A stretch of 64,000 bases of DNA from an uncultured Pelagibacteraceae bacterium (GCA_902587755.1 CACIMN010000001.1:186001-250000); one strand, 5' to 3'; shown: positions 9,618-19,387, counted from the first letter of the stretch. Notes: generated by a model from the letters alone, not told the origin. Program-made: numbers and translations.

Positions 9618-11312
9618 TTAATTAACCTCTATATATTTTGTGGCTAAAATAGGCCCAATTTTATCTATGACTTTTCCAGCTACCTCTACTGAGGTCCAAC
9701 CAGCAGTATTATAAAGTGTACCCTTCCACCCTCCTTTTCGATGTCTATACTTATAATAATAATTTTCAGATTTTTTTGGAGTATCTAGCATTACAACAAA
9801 AACAAATTGAGGATTTGATGTGGGAAAAATGGAGGCAAAAGTATTTATTTTTGCCTCAGAATATGCTCCTCCCTCAGGTTGATCAGCAGTTCCTGTCTTT
9901 CCACCAATTTGATAATTTTGAACATTTGCAAATTTAGCTGTCCCTTCCTCAGTATTTACAATTTTTCTTAAAGCAGTAACAACTTGTTCTGAAATACCTC
10001 TGTTTAATATTCTTTTATTTTTTTTATTAAAATTATTTTCTTTATAAATTAATGTTGGCTTAATTTCATACCCACCATTTGATAAAACAGAATAACCTTT
10101 TGCTAATTGAAGAATTGTAGTTGCTATTCCATGTCCAAAAGAAGCTGTAGCCAATCTGCATTTTCCAAAATCATAATTTTTTTGAGGAGCAACTTCTTCA
10201 ATATCAAAATCAATATCTCTTAACACGCCAACTTTTTCTAAAAATAATTTAAATTTTTCTGAGCCAACTTTTTGGGCAATTTTTACTGATCCTATATTTC
10301 CAGATCTAACTAAAATTTGCTCTGCAGTTAAATCAGATGGTATTTCATTATCGTACTCACCTATTCTGTATTTGTCACATTTAATTGATTTGGGTAAATC
10401 TAAAAATTCAGTCTCTGGTTTAATTACCTTTTCATTTAAAGCACTAGCAAAAGTAAATGCTTTAAATACAGACCCAAGTTCATAAGTTCCTTTAGTTACT
10501 CTGTTAATATAATTTACATCTGTAATATTTTGTCTTTCATTTGGATTAAAATCTGGCAAAGAAACTAATGATAAAATATTGCCATTATTAACATCCATTA
10601 AAATGGCTGCACTACCTTTGCTTTTAAAAATTTCCTGATACTTAATTAATTCATTTCTTATTAAAAACTGAATATCTTTATCTAAGGTAAGTTTAATTGA
10701 CTCTTTTGATTTTCTAAGTTCGTCATTTAATGATTTTTCTAATCCAGAAATACCATTATTATCATCATCTATCTGACCTAAAACATGACTAAAAAGATTT
10801 TTTTGTGGATAAATTCTTAAAACTCTTTCTTCTGGAACTAAAGATTTATCCCCTAATTTCATTATTTTTTCATAATTTTCCTTCGAAATTTTCTTCTCTA
10901 AATAAAAAAATTTCTTCGTTTTTATTTTTTTTTTAATTTCATAAAAATTTTTATCTGGAAAAATAATATTTAAACTTAGAAGTAATTTTTTTTCATTGAT
11001 TATATCAGAAGTTTTTAAACCAATATCAATCGATTTAACCGTCTTAGCTAAATAATTTCCATTTATATCTGTAATGTCTGCTCTATAAAGTTTATTTGAG
11101 GATGTAGATAGATTGCTTCTTTGTACTGAATTATCTTTTCGCGAACCTAGATGAATTAAGTGAATTGTATAAATCAAATAAATAATAAAAAAAATGAAGA
11201 AAATAAAAGCTACACGATTAAATTGAATATTTAATCCATTTTCTTTTTTCTTAAATGTAAAATCACTTTTATAATCCTTTATAGTTAATTTCAATTTATT
11301 GTCAGCCATCAC
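9618..11312 (-). CDS. ftsI: Penicillin-binding protein / peptidoglycan transpeptidase FtsI
   Basis: N-terminal TM, SVFK (SxxK), SGN, KTGTAD motifs. Confidence 0.94.
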   Translation of the reverse strand: MMADNKLKLTIKDYKSDFTFKKKENGLNIQFNRVAFIFFIFFIIYLIYTIHLIHLGSRKDNSVQRSNLSTSSNKLYRADITDINGNYLAKTVKSIDIGLKTSDIINEKKLLLSLNIIFPDKNFYEIKKKIKTKKFFYLEKKISKENYEKIMKLGDKSLVPEERVLRIYPQKNLFSHVLGQIDDDNNGISGLEKSLNDELRKSKESIKLTLDKDIQFLIRNELIKYQEIFKSKGSAAILMDVNNGNILSLVSLPDFNPNERQNITDVNYINRVTKGTYELGSVFKAFTFASALNEKVIKPETEFLDLPKSIKCDKYRIGEYDNEIPSDLTAEQILVRSGNIGSVKIAQKVGSEKFKLFLEKVGVLRDIDFDIEEVAPQKNYDFGKCRLATASFGHGIATTILQLAKGYSVLSNGGYEIKPTLIYKENNFNKKNKRILNRGISEQVVTALRKIVNTEEGTAKFANVQNYQIGGKTGTADQPEGGAYSEAKINTFASIFPTSNPQFVFVVMLDTPKKSENYYYKYRHRKGGWKGTLYNTAGWTSVEVAGKVIDKIGPILATKYIEVN

Positions 11313-11614
11313 TCTTTAATAATTTTAAAATTTTGGATTTTATTTAGATCATTTGAAATATTATAGACTCTTATGTCGTTTATATTTTTTTGAATTAACT
11401 CATCCTCAAAATACTGAGACTGATATTCAAGTAACCTTTCTGAGGAACTTAAATAATTATACTCCAGGGATACATTTTCAAATTCGGTCTTTAAAATTCT
11501 AATATTCTCTTTTGCTGTAAATATTTCATCTTCAATCTGTTTAGTCGTATTTTTGATTATTGCAGTTGATAGGATTAAAAAAAAAATTACCACTGCTAAA
11601 GCAAACTTTTTCAC
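11309..11614 (-). CDS. ftsL: FtsL-like small bitopic division protein
   Basis: 101 aa, N-terminal TM plus coiled-coil-like region, located between rsmH and ftsI; assigned mainly by position. Confidence 0.6.
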   Translation of the reverse strand: MKKFALAVVIFFLILSTAIIKNTTKQIEDEIFTAKENIRILKTEFENVSLEYNYLSSSERLLEYQSQYFEDELIQKNINDIRVYNISNDLNKIQNFKIIKE

Positions 11615-12621
11615 AGTTTGTCCCCATAATTTTCAATTTCAATATAATTTCTGAATTGCTCTTCTATATCAGTATCAAAATTATAAAAATCTGTTTTTTT
11701 AATCACATATCTAAATTTAGCAGATCTAGATGGTGGATTTTCATTCACCTCCTCATCTGAGGGTGTTATTGGTTTTTTTTGAATCAAGTTAAACAGTGTA
11801 TCTACTTGTTCAATAACTGGGCTATATCGTGAAATACTTTTATTTTCAGATAGACTTTTAAAAAAATATTTTACTATTTTGTCCTCTAAAGAGTGAAATG
11901 TAACTACACCCAAAACACCTCCTTTTTTTAAAACTTTAGTGGCATTAATAAGTCCAAAAATTAGCTCACTTATTTCTTTATTTACAAATATTCTAAGGGC
12001 CTGAAAAACCTTGGTCGCATTATGAACTTTAAAATTTTTTTTTTTTTTTGATTTATCAATAATTTCAACTAAAGATTGAGTATCAATTTGATTTTTAGAT
12101 CTTTCTTTTATGATGTTTCGTGCAATAAATTTTGCCTCTTTTTCATCTCCAAAAAATTTAAAAATTTTTTCTAATTCTTTTGCCTCGAGTTTGTTGATTA
12201 CATTTTCTGCTGAATAACTATTTAATCCTAACCGCATATTTAATTTACCGCTAGCATCAAATGATAATCCTTTTTTTGGATTTTTTATTTGAGTAAAAGA
12301 ATAACCAAGATCAAAAATTACACCTCTTATATTTTCATTTTTGAGCTTTAAATTACTTAATTGACTAAATTTTATATTTTTAAAAATAAATCTATCTTCA
12401 AAGTTTTCTTTTAATTGATCGGCAATTTTTTCACTCTCTATATCTCTATCAATAGCTATTACTTTTGTATTTTTAAAATCTAAAATTTTTTTGGAATAAC
12501 CGCCTTGACCAAAAGTACAATCGATAAATGTGCCACCATGTTGAGGGGAAATAACGCTAATAATTTCTTTTAGCAGTACCGGATAATGCTTTTGTATTTT
12601 TGGTACTATGGTGGCGTCCAT
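11611..12621 (-). CDS. rsmH: 16S rRNA (cytosine(1402)-N4)-methyltransferase
   Basis: [52 protein letters not shown]. Confidence 0.96.
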   Translation of the reverse strand: MDATIVPKIQKHYPVLLKEIISVISPQHGGTFIDCTFGQGGYSKKILDFKNTKVIAIDRDIESEKIADQLKENFEDRFIFKNIKFSQLSNLKLKNENIRGVIFDLGYSFTQIKNPKKGLSFDASGKLNMRLGLNSYSAENVINKLEAKELEKIFKFFGDEKEAKFIARNIIKERSKNQIDTQSLVEIIDKSKKKKNFKVHNATKVFQALRIFVNKEISELIFGLINATKVLKKGGVLGVVTFHSLEDKIVKYFFKSLSENKSISRYSPVIEQVDTLFNLIQKKPITPSDEEVNENPPSRSAKFRYVIKKTDFYNFDTDIEEQFRNYIEIENYGDKL

Positions 12622-12639
12622 TTATCTCTTGGAAGACCA

Positions 12640-14121
12640 TTAATTTTTTTGTCTTCTTAAGAATGCTGGTATCTCAAGATCATCTTCTTCCTCTTCATCT
12701 GAAGTCAATAAATCTTCGGAGCTTGAATTGTCAGATTCTGAACTAAATAAATCTGGTGCATCTGAGTCAACTCCGAATTCTTTTAAATCATTAGAGGTCT
12801 CTTCTTCATTGTTAATATATTGATGATCTTCATGAGTAGTTTCAATAGCCTCTTGTGCAAAAGATTTTTCCGTTTCATTTACTGAATTATCTTCAACTAT
12901 ACTTTCACTTCCCATGTTGGTATTTTGAACAAATTCTTCATTCATCATTTGATTATGAGAGCTTTCAGTTTGTTGCTCTTGGATAATCTCATTTTCAAGT
13001 TTTAGAGCATTAGCACCATGAGTAATAGGATTTGATTGTGTTGTATTTGAAAAATTGAAAGATTGAGAGGATCCTATATTTGAAAAATCGGAGTAACCAG
13101 GGTTACGATTTTGAATTCGATGAACCATGTTAACCACAGATTTTGACTCTGGTTGTTGACCATCTAATGAAGTCGCAACAATTGAGACTCTCATTTTTCC
13201 ATCTAGCTCTGTATCAGTGATTGCTCCAATAATTAATTCTGCTTCAGGATCAACTTCTGCTCTTACTTTATTTACTGCTTCATCAACTTCAAAAAGTTTT
13301 AAATCTTTACCACCAGTGATATTTACTAGTAATCCTTTTGCACCTTTTAAAGTATAGTCATCAATTAATGGATTACTAATTGCCATCTCAGCTGCTTTAA
13401 GAGCTCTACCTTCTCCCTCAGCTTCACCAGTTCCCATCATGGCTTTACCCATTGCTGCCATAACAGTTTCAACATCAGCAAAATCCAAGTTGATTAAACC
13501 AGGTCTTACCATCAAATCAGTTATACTTTGAACACCGTGCATTAAAACATTATTTGAAAGATTAAACGACTCTTCAAAAGTTGTTTGTTCATTAGCTATT
13601 TTGAATAAGTTTTGATTAGGAATAACAATTATTGTATCAACGTGTTTTCTTAACTCTTCCAAACCTTGTTGTGCTCTTCTCATTCTAGAGGGGCCTTCAT
13701 ATAAAAATGGAAGCGTCACAACACCTACGGTTAATATATTTAATTCTTTAGCAGCTCTTGCGATGACATGAGCAGCACCAGTACCTGTTCCACCTCCCAT
13801 ACCAGCTGCGATAAACACCATATTGGCACCTTGAAGTGTATTTACAATTTCATTTAAAGATTCATCAGCTGCTGCTTGACCAATATCAAGTTTTGCACCT
13901 GCACCTAAACCTTTTGTTAAATTTAATCCAATTTGAATTCTTGTTTTTGCTTTACTAAGCTTTAAATCTTGAGCATCAGTATTTACTGCAATAAATTCTA
14001 CTCCTTGAAGATTATTTTCTATCATTTCATTAATTGCATTTCCGCCAGCTCCACCAACTCCCAAAACTAGTAGTCGTGGCTGTAGCTCTTTTATCTCTGG
14101 TGCTTTAAAGTTAATTGTCAT
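12640..14121 (-). CDS. ftsZ: Cell division protein FtsZ
   Basis: [22 protein letters not shown] tubulin loop, acidic linker and C-terminal EIPAFLRRQ peptide. Confidence 0.98.
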   Translation of the reverse strand: MTINFKAPEIKELQPRLLVLGVGGAGGNAINEMIENNLQGVEFIAVNTDAQDLKLSKAKTRIQIGLNLTKGLGAGAKLDIGQAAADESLNEIVNTLQGANMVFIAAGMGGGTGTGAAHVIARAAKELNILTVGVVTLPFLYEGPSRMRRAQQGLEELRKHVDTIIVIPNQNLFKIANEQTTFEESFNLSNNVLMHGVQSITDLMVRPGLINLDFADVETVMAAMGKAMMGTGEAEGEGRALKAAEMAISNPLIDDYTLKGAKGLLVNITGGKDLKLFEVDEAVNKVRAEVDPEAELIIGAITDTELDGKMRVSIVATSLDGQQPESKSVVNMVHRIQNRNPGYSDFSNIGSSQSFNFSNTTQSNPITHGANALKLENEIIQEQQTESSHNQMMNEEFVQNTNMGSESIVEDNSVNETEKSFAQEAIETTHEDHQYINNEEETSNDLKEFGVDSDAPDLFSSESDNSSSEDLLTSDEEEEDDLEIPAFLRRQKN

Positions 14122-14131
14122 CTTATATCCC

Positions 14132-14590
14132 CTATTGTTTGTTTTGTTGAAGCTCCCATTTAAGATTAGCTCGATTAATATTCGCTTTTTTTCTTGCTGT
14201 TACCTTAAATTTTTCAAATGCTGTTGGTTCCCATATTTGAAAGGTTTGACCTTGCCCAACAAATAATATGCTATTTTTAATTTTAGCATGTTTTAATAAT
14301 TTAGAAGGAATTGAAATTCTTCCTTCAGTATCAAATTGTAAATTTATACTTTCAGCTAAAATAGATGTTGCAAAATAATCTCTTTTTTCCTCAAAAGGGT
14401 TTAAAGAATCTATTGCTGAAGAAATTTTTTCAATTCTGTCTTGAGAGCATGCTTCTATTGAAGAATTATTAAAAGAAGGATAACAAATAACTCCGTTGTA
14501 GCCTAGATTTGATAAATGTGACCTAAAACTAGCAGGCACAGATACTCTCCCTTTTTTGTCTAATTTGTTTTCGTATGTTGATAAAAACAT
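14132..14590 (-). CDS. mraZ: Transcriptional regulator / division protein MraZ
   Basis: [23 protein letters not shown] and [13 protein letters not shown] AbrB-like repeats. Confidence 0.95.
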   Translation of the reverse strand: MFLSTYENKLDKKGRVSVPASFRSHLSNLGYNGVICYPSFNNSSIEACSQDRIEKISSAIDSLNPFEEKRDYFATSILAESINLQFDTEGRISIPSKLLKHAKIKNSILFVGQGQTFQIWEPTAFEKFKVTARKKANINRANLKWELQQNKQ

Positions 14591-14620
14591 AAAACATAAA
14601 TTCCTTTATCCCCATATTAT

Positions 14621-14650
14621 TGGGAATTTATGGGATATTATGGGTTTTAT
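14621..14650 (+). promoter_or_regulatory. MraZ-box-like triple direct repeat TGGGA-N5-TGGGA-N5-TGGGT
   Basis: Exact 10-nt period TGGG at 14621, 14631, 14641; 31-60 nt upstream of mraZ; repeats read on the strand opposite to mraZ. Confidence 0.7.
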
Positions 14651-14769
14651 GACTAGACGTCAATACCTAATATTTTAGTGCTAATTGTGTTTTAATAAGA
14701 GAGAAAATTGACTCTACGGTTTAGAAATGAGAACAAACTAAGAAACTGATTTATAATAATAAATGTGGA

Positions 14770-15128
14770 GTGCCAGATAAACTATAAGCCGGGTTCTGTC
14801 ATTTAAACTTATCATTTGTCTAGGCCTAAGATCACTCTTAAGCTCAAGCAACTAACCCTGATGACTAGCCAAGGACGGCTTTTAGTTTTTAAACAATGTC
14901 ATCTCTACTTAGTCTTGCTCCCAGTGGGGTTTTCCAGCGTTCATTGTTACCAATAGAACCGGTGTGCTCTTACCACACCTTTTCACCCTTGCCATGTTAT
15001 GGCGGTTTATTTTCTGTGGCACTGTCCCTAGGGTTTCCCCCGCCAGGTATTACCTGGCACTGTGTCCTTGTAGAGCCCGGACTTTCCTCTTTAAAATAAT
15101 TTAAAGCGATAAGTCATTTATCTGGCAA
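14770..15128 (-). ncRNA. rnpB: RNase P RNA component (bacterial type A)
   Basis: Minus strand has GAGGAAAGTCCGGGCTC, GCCAGGTAATACCTGGCGGGGGAAACC, and ACAGAACCCGGCTTATAG; ends pair as TGCCAGATAAA/TTTATCTGGCA (P1 helix). Confidence 0.95.
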
Positions 15129-15166
15129 CTTCAACTTATAAGTTAAACTTAGAATTTCAAGAGAAA

Positions 15167-15898
15167 TTATTTTATTTTTTTTGCTATATTATTGCTGATA
15201 AGTAAGCATTCTAGGTCAATAGTACCATTAATTAATTCTTGTCTAAATCTTCTTTGAAACGCTTTTGTAATTAACTTTGTATATTTAGTTTCATAAATAA
15301 ATTTTATCTTAGGGTAGCCAATTTTAGCTAAATTTTTAAAAAATTTTAATTTGTCATTTTTTTTTAATTCTACATTTCTTTTTTTTTTAATAAAATTTTG
15401 ATTTAGATCATGCCACAAACCAATTTTCTTTTTAGATAAATATTTCCAAGGAAATTTTTCACCTGGGTCTTTTTTTCTATCCACTGCTATATCTGAATGA
15501 CCTAAAAAAAAAGATGGTTTAATTTTATATTTTCTAATTAAATATTTACTCAACTTAATTAGAGAGTTTATTTGTTTTTTTGGAAATTTTTTATAATTAT
15601 GTTCATGACCTGGATTACTTAACTCAATTCCTATAGAAGATTTATTAATTAGTTTATATTTCTTCCAGAATGAAATTCCAGCGTGCCAGGCAATATATAA
15701 TTCAGGTACCAAAATTAATATCTTACCATTATTTTTTATTAGATAATGACAACTTACTTTTGATTTTTTAGAAGTTAATTTTTTAATTGCATCATTTTCC
15801 CTTCTCATGCCAGTGTAATGAAATATTACAAATTTAATTTGTTTTACTCTTCTTTTTTTTACGTTAAAATTTGGGGAATAATTCAGGGTTGTATTCAT
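15167..15898 (-). CDS. N-acetylmuramoyl-L-alanine amidase (AmpD/amidase_2 family)
   Basis: FVIFHYTGM, SCHYLI, AWHAG, SIGIELSNPGH, GHSDIAVDRKKDPG zinc-amidase motifs. Confidence 0.88.
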   Translation of the reverse strand: MNTTLNYSPNFNVKKRRVKQIKFVIFHYTGMRRENDAIKKLTSKKSKVSCHYLIKNNGKILILVPELYIAWHAGISFWKKYKLINKSSIGIELSNPGHEHNYKKFPKKQINSLIKLSKYLIRKYKIKPSFFLGHSDIAVDRKKDPGEKFPWKYLSKKKIGLWHDLNQNFIKKKRNVELKKNDKLKFFKNLAKIGYPKIKFIYETKYTKLITKAFQRRFRQELINGTIDLECLLISNNIAKKIK

Positions 15899-16002
15899 TT
15901 TAATTTAAGCAACTATTTTGGCTAATTTTTAGACATTTTATAGTCATTTTTATAAAATAAATCTTAATTTACATTAAAAATTTATATATTATACAGGCTT
16001 AA

Positions 16003-16791
16003 ATGTTTAAAAAATTACTAATAACTATAACTATATTATTTTTATCGTTACTAAATGCTAACGCAGGTTCTGACGGTGAGTTAATTTTAAAAAAAAATCA
16101 ACCGTCTGAAGTAAAAGATTGTTTTGAATCTATAAATAGAGCAACATTTGCTTTTAACCAAGCTCTAGATGGTGTGTTGTTTAAACCTGCAGCAAGTATG
16201 TATAGAATTTTACCTAATCCAGTAAAAACCGGGGTAAGCAATTCTTTAGATAATTTATCTAACCTTGTAACAATTCCTAATAATATTTTACAAGGTGATA
16301 TAAAAATGGCAGGAGTAAACTCTGGCAGGTTCATTGTTAACACTACTATTGGTATTCTTGGATTAATAGATGTTGCTAAACTCCTAGGTATGCCCGAATA
16401 CGAAAAAGAGGATTACGGTCAATCAATAGCAAAAATGGGTGTTGGACCTGGTTGCTACTTGGTATTACCAGTTTTAGGGCCTAGTACGGTTAGGGACACA
16501 ACAGCATCATTTGCAAATTTTATAGGAGGAGATGCTTGGTACAATGTTACTGTTAATAATGACACTCAGCACTTTAGTGATTTTGATTATTACGCATCAA
16601 GAGTTACTTCTGGAATAGATTTCAGGGCAAAAAATTATGATGCAATAGATAATTTAGAAAAAAATTCTATAGATTTTTATGCTTCAGTAAAAAGCTTGTA
16701 TTTACAAGATAGACAACAAAAAATTCTAAACACAAATAAAATTATTGAAACCCAAGATGATAGCGATTGGGAAGAAATAGAGACACAATAG
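16003..16791 (+). CDS. mlaA: MlaA/VacJ-family phospholipid transport lipoprotein-like protein
   Basis: Signal peptide, FESINRATFAFNQALDG, GRFIVNTTIGILGLIDVA, DYGQSIAKMGVGPGCYLVLPVLGPSTVRD. Confidence 0.93.
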   Translation: MFKKLLITITILFLSLLNANAGSDGELILKKNQPSEVKDCFESINRATFAFNQALDGVLFKPAASMYRILPNPVKTGVSNSLDNLSNLVTIPNNILQGDIKMAGVNSGRFIVNTTIGILGLIDVAKLLGMPEYEKEDYGQSIAKMGVGPGCYLVLPVLGPSTVRDTTASFANFIGGDAWYNVTVNNDTQHFSDFDYYASRVTSGIDFRAKNYDAIDNLEKNSIDFYASVKSLYLQDRQQKILNTNKIIETQDDSDWEEIETQ

Positions 16792-16805
16792 ATATTAATT
16801 AAATA

Positions 16806-17396
16806 ATGAATTTAAAAAAATTTTTAATCATTATTTTCCTATTTAATATCAATTATGATGTTGCCTATTCAATACAGCCTGATGTTTTTGTTCAATCTAC
16901 TGTTAATAGAGCTTCTCAAATTCTATCCGAAAATCTAACAAAGAACGAAAAAATTAACAGACTTAAAATCATTGCAAAAGAAACTGTTGATATTAAGGCT
17001 GTAGGATATTACTCCCTAGGATCAGCTAGAAAAAACCTAAATGAAACTCAAAAACAAAAATATTCTGAATTATTTGAAGCATATTTTTTAAAAAGTTTCT
17101 CTAGTAGGTTAGCTGAATATACTAACCCAGAGATACAGGTAAATGGCAAAGAAATATTGAGTAAAAATTACACAATAGTTAATAGTGTATTAATTGCTAC
17201 CTCAGAAAGACCAGAGGTTAAAATAGATTGGAGAATTTATACAAAAAATCCTGAAAGTCCATTAATTAGAGATTTAATAATTGAAGGACTTAGTCTAGCT
17301 AGAACTCAAAAAGAGGAATTTGCTTCGATATTGAACTCAAATGACAAAGATATAAATATTCTTTTTAATATTTTAGAAAAATTTTCTAATAATTAA
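16806..17396 (+). CDS. mlaC: MlaC-family phospholipid-binding protein
   Basis: Signal peptide, ABC transport auxiliary (Tol_Tol_Ttg2) style sequence, immediately after mlaA. Confidence 0.82.
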   Translation: MNLKKFLIIIFLFNINYDVAYSIQPDVFVQSTVNRASQILSENLTKNEKINRLKIIAKETVDIKAVGYYSLGSARKNLNETQKQKYSELFEAYFLKSFSSRLAEYTNPEIQVNGKEILSKNYTIVNSVLIATSERPEVKIDWRIYTKNPESPLIRDLIIEGLSLARTQKEEFASILNSNDKDINILFNILEKFSNN

Positions 17397-17442
17397 TTGG
17401 TGGGCCCGCCAGGACTCGAACCTGGGACCAATACATTATGAG
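17397..17442 (+). repeat. Left 46-bp direct repeat (att-like; duplicated tRNA-Ile2 3' half)
   Basis: TTGGTGGGCCCGCCAGGACTCGAACCTGGGACCAATACATTATGAG identical to 19460-19505. Confidence 0.95.
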
Positions 17443-17504
17443 AGTCTTGTAGGAACTTAAATTAATATTGAAAAAATTTACTATTTATTAAAACATAAAT
17501 TTAT

Positions 17505-17525
17505 TTACACAATTTGGTATACAAT
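17505..17525 (+). repeat. Left internal 21-bp repeat (putative integrase arm-type site)
   Basis: TTACACAATTTGGTATACAAT; 19/21 match to 19367-19387; made of TACACAAT-N4-TATACAAT. Confidence 0.65.
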
Positions 17526-18088
17526 CAACTGTCTAAATTTTTAATATTTTTGCAAATTTTATTAGCCTCCAATAAAGATGGAACCAATTTATCTAATTTC
17601 CAATTGTTTACAGAAATATCGAAATATCTATTTACTTTAAAATCAATACCATCCACAATTTCAATTTCAAATTTTTGAAATTCCTCATAAAATTCATTCA
17701 AAAAGTAGATGTATTCCTTTATTGGAAATTTACCTAAACTAAAAGCTACTCTGTATCCCATTAAAAAAGGTGAAACACTTATTACTTTTGCAGTCAGATC
17801 TTCGCCGTTTAATTTAATAGGAATATTTCTATCTACTAATTGCTTTATGTCACCAGGTTTTTCATAAGTATAAAAAGTAAAATTGTTATGAACTTTTGTG
17901 CAATTGTCCTCTGCTGAAATAAAGAAATTTAAACTATCCCCATGAATTACTTCTCCAGATACTCTTGCAAAAGAAAGATCTTTAAATCTATCAATAATCC
18001 ATTCTTCCTCCTCTGCTTGAGCTTGATAGGCGAATACAATTAAAAAAAGAAATAAGTGAAGCGATATAATAAGCAAAACTCTTTTCAT
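17525..18088 (-). CDS. Hypothetical exported protein (island cargo)
   Basis: 187 aa with N-terminal signal peptide (MKRVLLIISLHLFLFLIVFAYQAQA); starts in a 4-nt overlap with the upstream 61-aa ORF. Confidence 0.65.
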   Translation of the reverse strand: MKRVLLIISLHLFLFLIVFAYQAQAEEEEWIIDRFKDLSFARVSGEVIHGDSLNFFISAEDNCTKVHNNFTFYTYEKPGDIKQLVDRNIPIKLNGEDLTAKVISVSPFLMGYRVAFSLGKFPIKEYIYFLNEFYEEFQKFEIEIVDGIDFKVNRYFDISVNNWKLDKLVPSLLEANKICKNIKNLDS

Positions 18089-18270
18089 GATTTGAGCTCC
18101 ACTTTGTATCCATTTTTTTTAAATATTTTTATGATTTTATCCCAGACTAAACTGTTGTGTTCACCTGGTAATATTTCGAATTTGAATGTTTTTTTATAAA
18201 CGGGGTCGCAGTTATCATACGCAACGTAAGCACTCACATGACAGTACTTACAGACACGGCCTATTTCCAT
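18085..18270 (-). CDS. Hypothetical 61-aa Cys-containing protein (island cargo)
   Basis: MEIGRVCKYCHVSAYVAYDNC; AGGAG Shine-Dalgarno 9 nt before ATG; ATGA overlap with next ORF. Confidence 0.55.
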   Translation of the reverse strand: MEIGRVCKYCHVSAYVAYDNCDPVYKKTFKFEILPGEHNSLVWDKIIKIFKKNGYKVELKS

Positions 18271-18333
18271 ATATTGGAACTCCTATTGTTGATTGATTTT
18301 TTGAGAGTTAAAAGTTTGTAATTGGTTATGGTC

Positions 18334-18410
18334 TCAATCCTTTTCGTTTTGATCGAATTACGCAACAAGGGAGATAACAAAAAAAGCGGAATACGATAGA
18401 AAAGGATTGA
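18334..18410. repeat. 12-bp inverted repeat TCAATCCTTTTC / GAAAAGGATTGA with 53-nt spacer
   Basis: Arms 18334-18345 and 18399-18410, perfectly complementary; between divergent island ORFs. Confidence 0.7.
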
Positions 18411-18505
18411 AATCCAATGCATGATTCCATTTAAATAATAGCTTATTGGTTTTATTTAGACTCAATTTTGTTTAAATAAAGACTTTAGTTTATTATATTC
18501 AAAAA

Positions 18506-18979
18506 ATGGTTTTTGGACTTTTTAAGGATTATAAAAAAATTGCTGCTGAAGGTATAGACGAGGAATTTAAAGCTTTTGAAAAACTTTTAAAAAGTAAAAA
18601 AGGCAAAATAACTCCAGAAGTTTTTAAAAAAGAATATGAAAAGAAACTTTTTTTCAGAAAAGTAAAATGTGACTTAGGTTTGCGGGATTTTGGCTATGAA
18701 TTTGCATTTAGTGTAAATGATGATTATGTGCCATTTTGGTTCTATGGCTGGTTTAAGAAAAAAAAAATTGATAGCTTTGAATTCTCATGCCTTGATGAAA
18801 GATTCTACAATATAGAGGGTTATTTAAGTCTTAAAGATGGTTCAAGATCAATTGCAGTTATTAATAAAGGTGGTATTGGGATGTATGGAGGTTCAAAAGC
18901 ATTAAAAAAACTATTAATAAAAGATTATGGTTTTGAGGATGAAAAAGGTGGCTTTGTAGATCAAGGTAAACATCTATAA
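18506..18979 (+). CDS. Hypothetical cytoplasmic protein (island cargo)
   Basis: 157-aa ORF, no family recognised. Confidence 0.6.
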   Translation: MVFGLFKDYKKIAAEGIDEEFKAFEKLLKSKKGKITPEVFKKEYEKKLFFRKVKCDLGLRDFGYEFAFSVNDDYVPFWFYGWFKKKKIDSFEFSCLDERFYNIEGYLSLKDGSRSIAVINKGGIGMYGGSKALKKLLIKDYGFEDEKGGFVDQGKHL

Positions 18980-19000
18980 AATTTAAAGATCAATTGTTTT

Positions 19001-19318
19001 ATGATAAATACTATTTTATTTGGTATCGGTATCTTTTTCGTTATTGCCTATGCTTATGGTTATTTAAGTAATCAAGAATACAAATCAAATACGATTTTAA
19101 GGACAATAGTTCATTGGATTATGGCTTTAGGTTTTTTTCTAGTTCATGATGTGCCAGCCATTCATTTACTTTATACTTTTCCGTTAGGTATTGGTTTGGC
19201 TTTTGCAGGTATTAAATTTTATCCACGCACTAATCCAATGACCATTCTTGTAGTGTCAGCAATAATTTGGTCTTTTGTATTGATGGGTTTATCTGATTAT
19301 TTTGGAACTTTTGCATAA
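19001..19318 (+). CDS. Hypothetical small integral membrane protein (island cargo)
   Basis: 105 aa with about four hydrophobic segments. Confidence 0.6.
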   Translation: MINTILFGIGIFFVIAYAYGYLSNQEYKSNTILRTIVHWIMALGFFLVHDVPAIHLLYTFPLGIGLAFAGIKFYPRTNPMTILVVSAIIWSFVLMGLSDYFGTFA

Positions 19319-19366
19319 ATAGTTTTTAAATTACTATCAAGACCAATACACTTCTGATTAATTTTA

Positions 19367-19387
19367 TTACACAATTTCGTACACAAT
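19367..19387 (+). repeat. Right internal 21-bp repeat (putative integrase arm-type site)
   Basis: TTACACAATTTCGTACACAAT; tandem TACACAAT-N4-TACACAAT. Confidence 0.65.

Noticed and set aside
14896-15099. ORF of 67 aa on the plus strand
   Set aside because: Lies entirely inside the RNase P RNA gene on the opposite strand; no protein-like features.
16098-16343. Minus-strand ORF of 81 aa
   Set aside because: Antisense to the well-supported mlaA; shadow ORF.
17397-17442. Possible second functional tRNA
   Set aside because: Only the 3' half and anticodon loop match the tRNA; 5' half absent, so treated as an att-type duplication rather than a tRNA gene.
18448-18480. TTTATTTA ... TAAATAAA inverted repeat upstream of the 157-aa ORF
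   Set aside because: Only 8-bp A/T arms; expected by chance in such AT-rich DNA.
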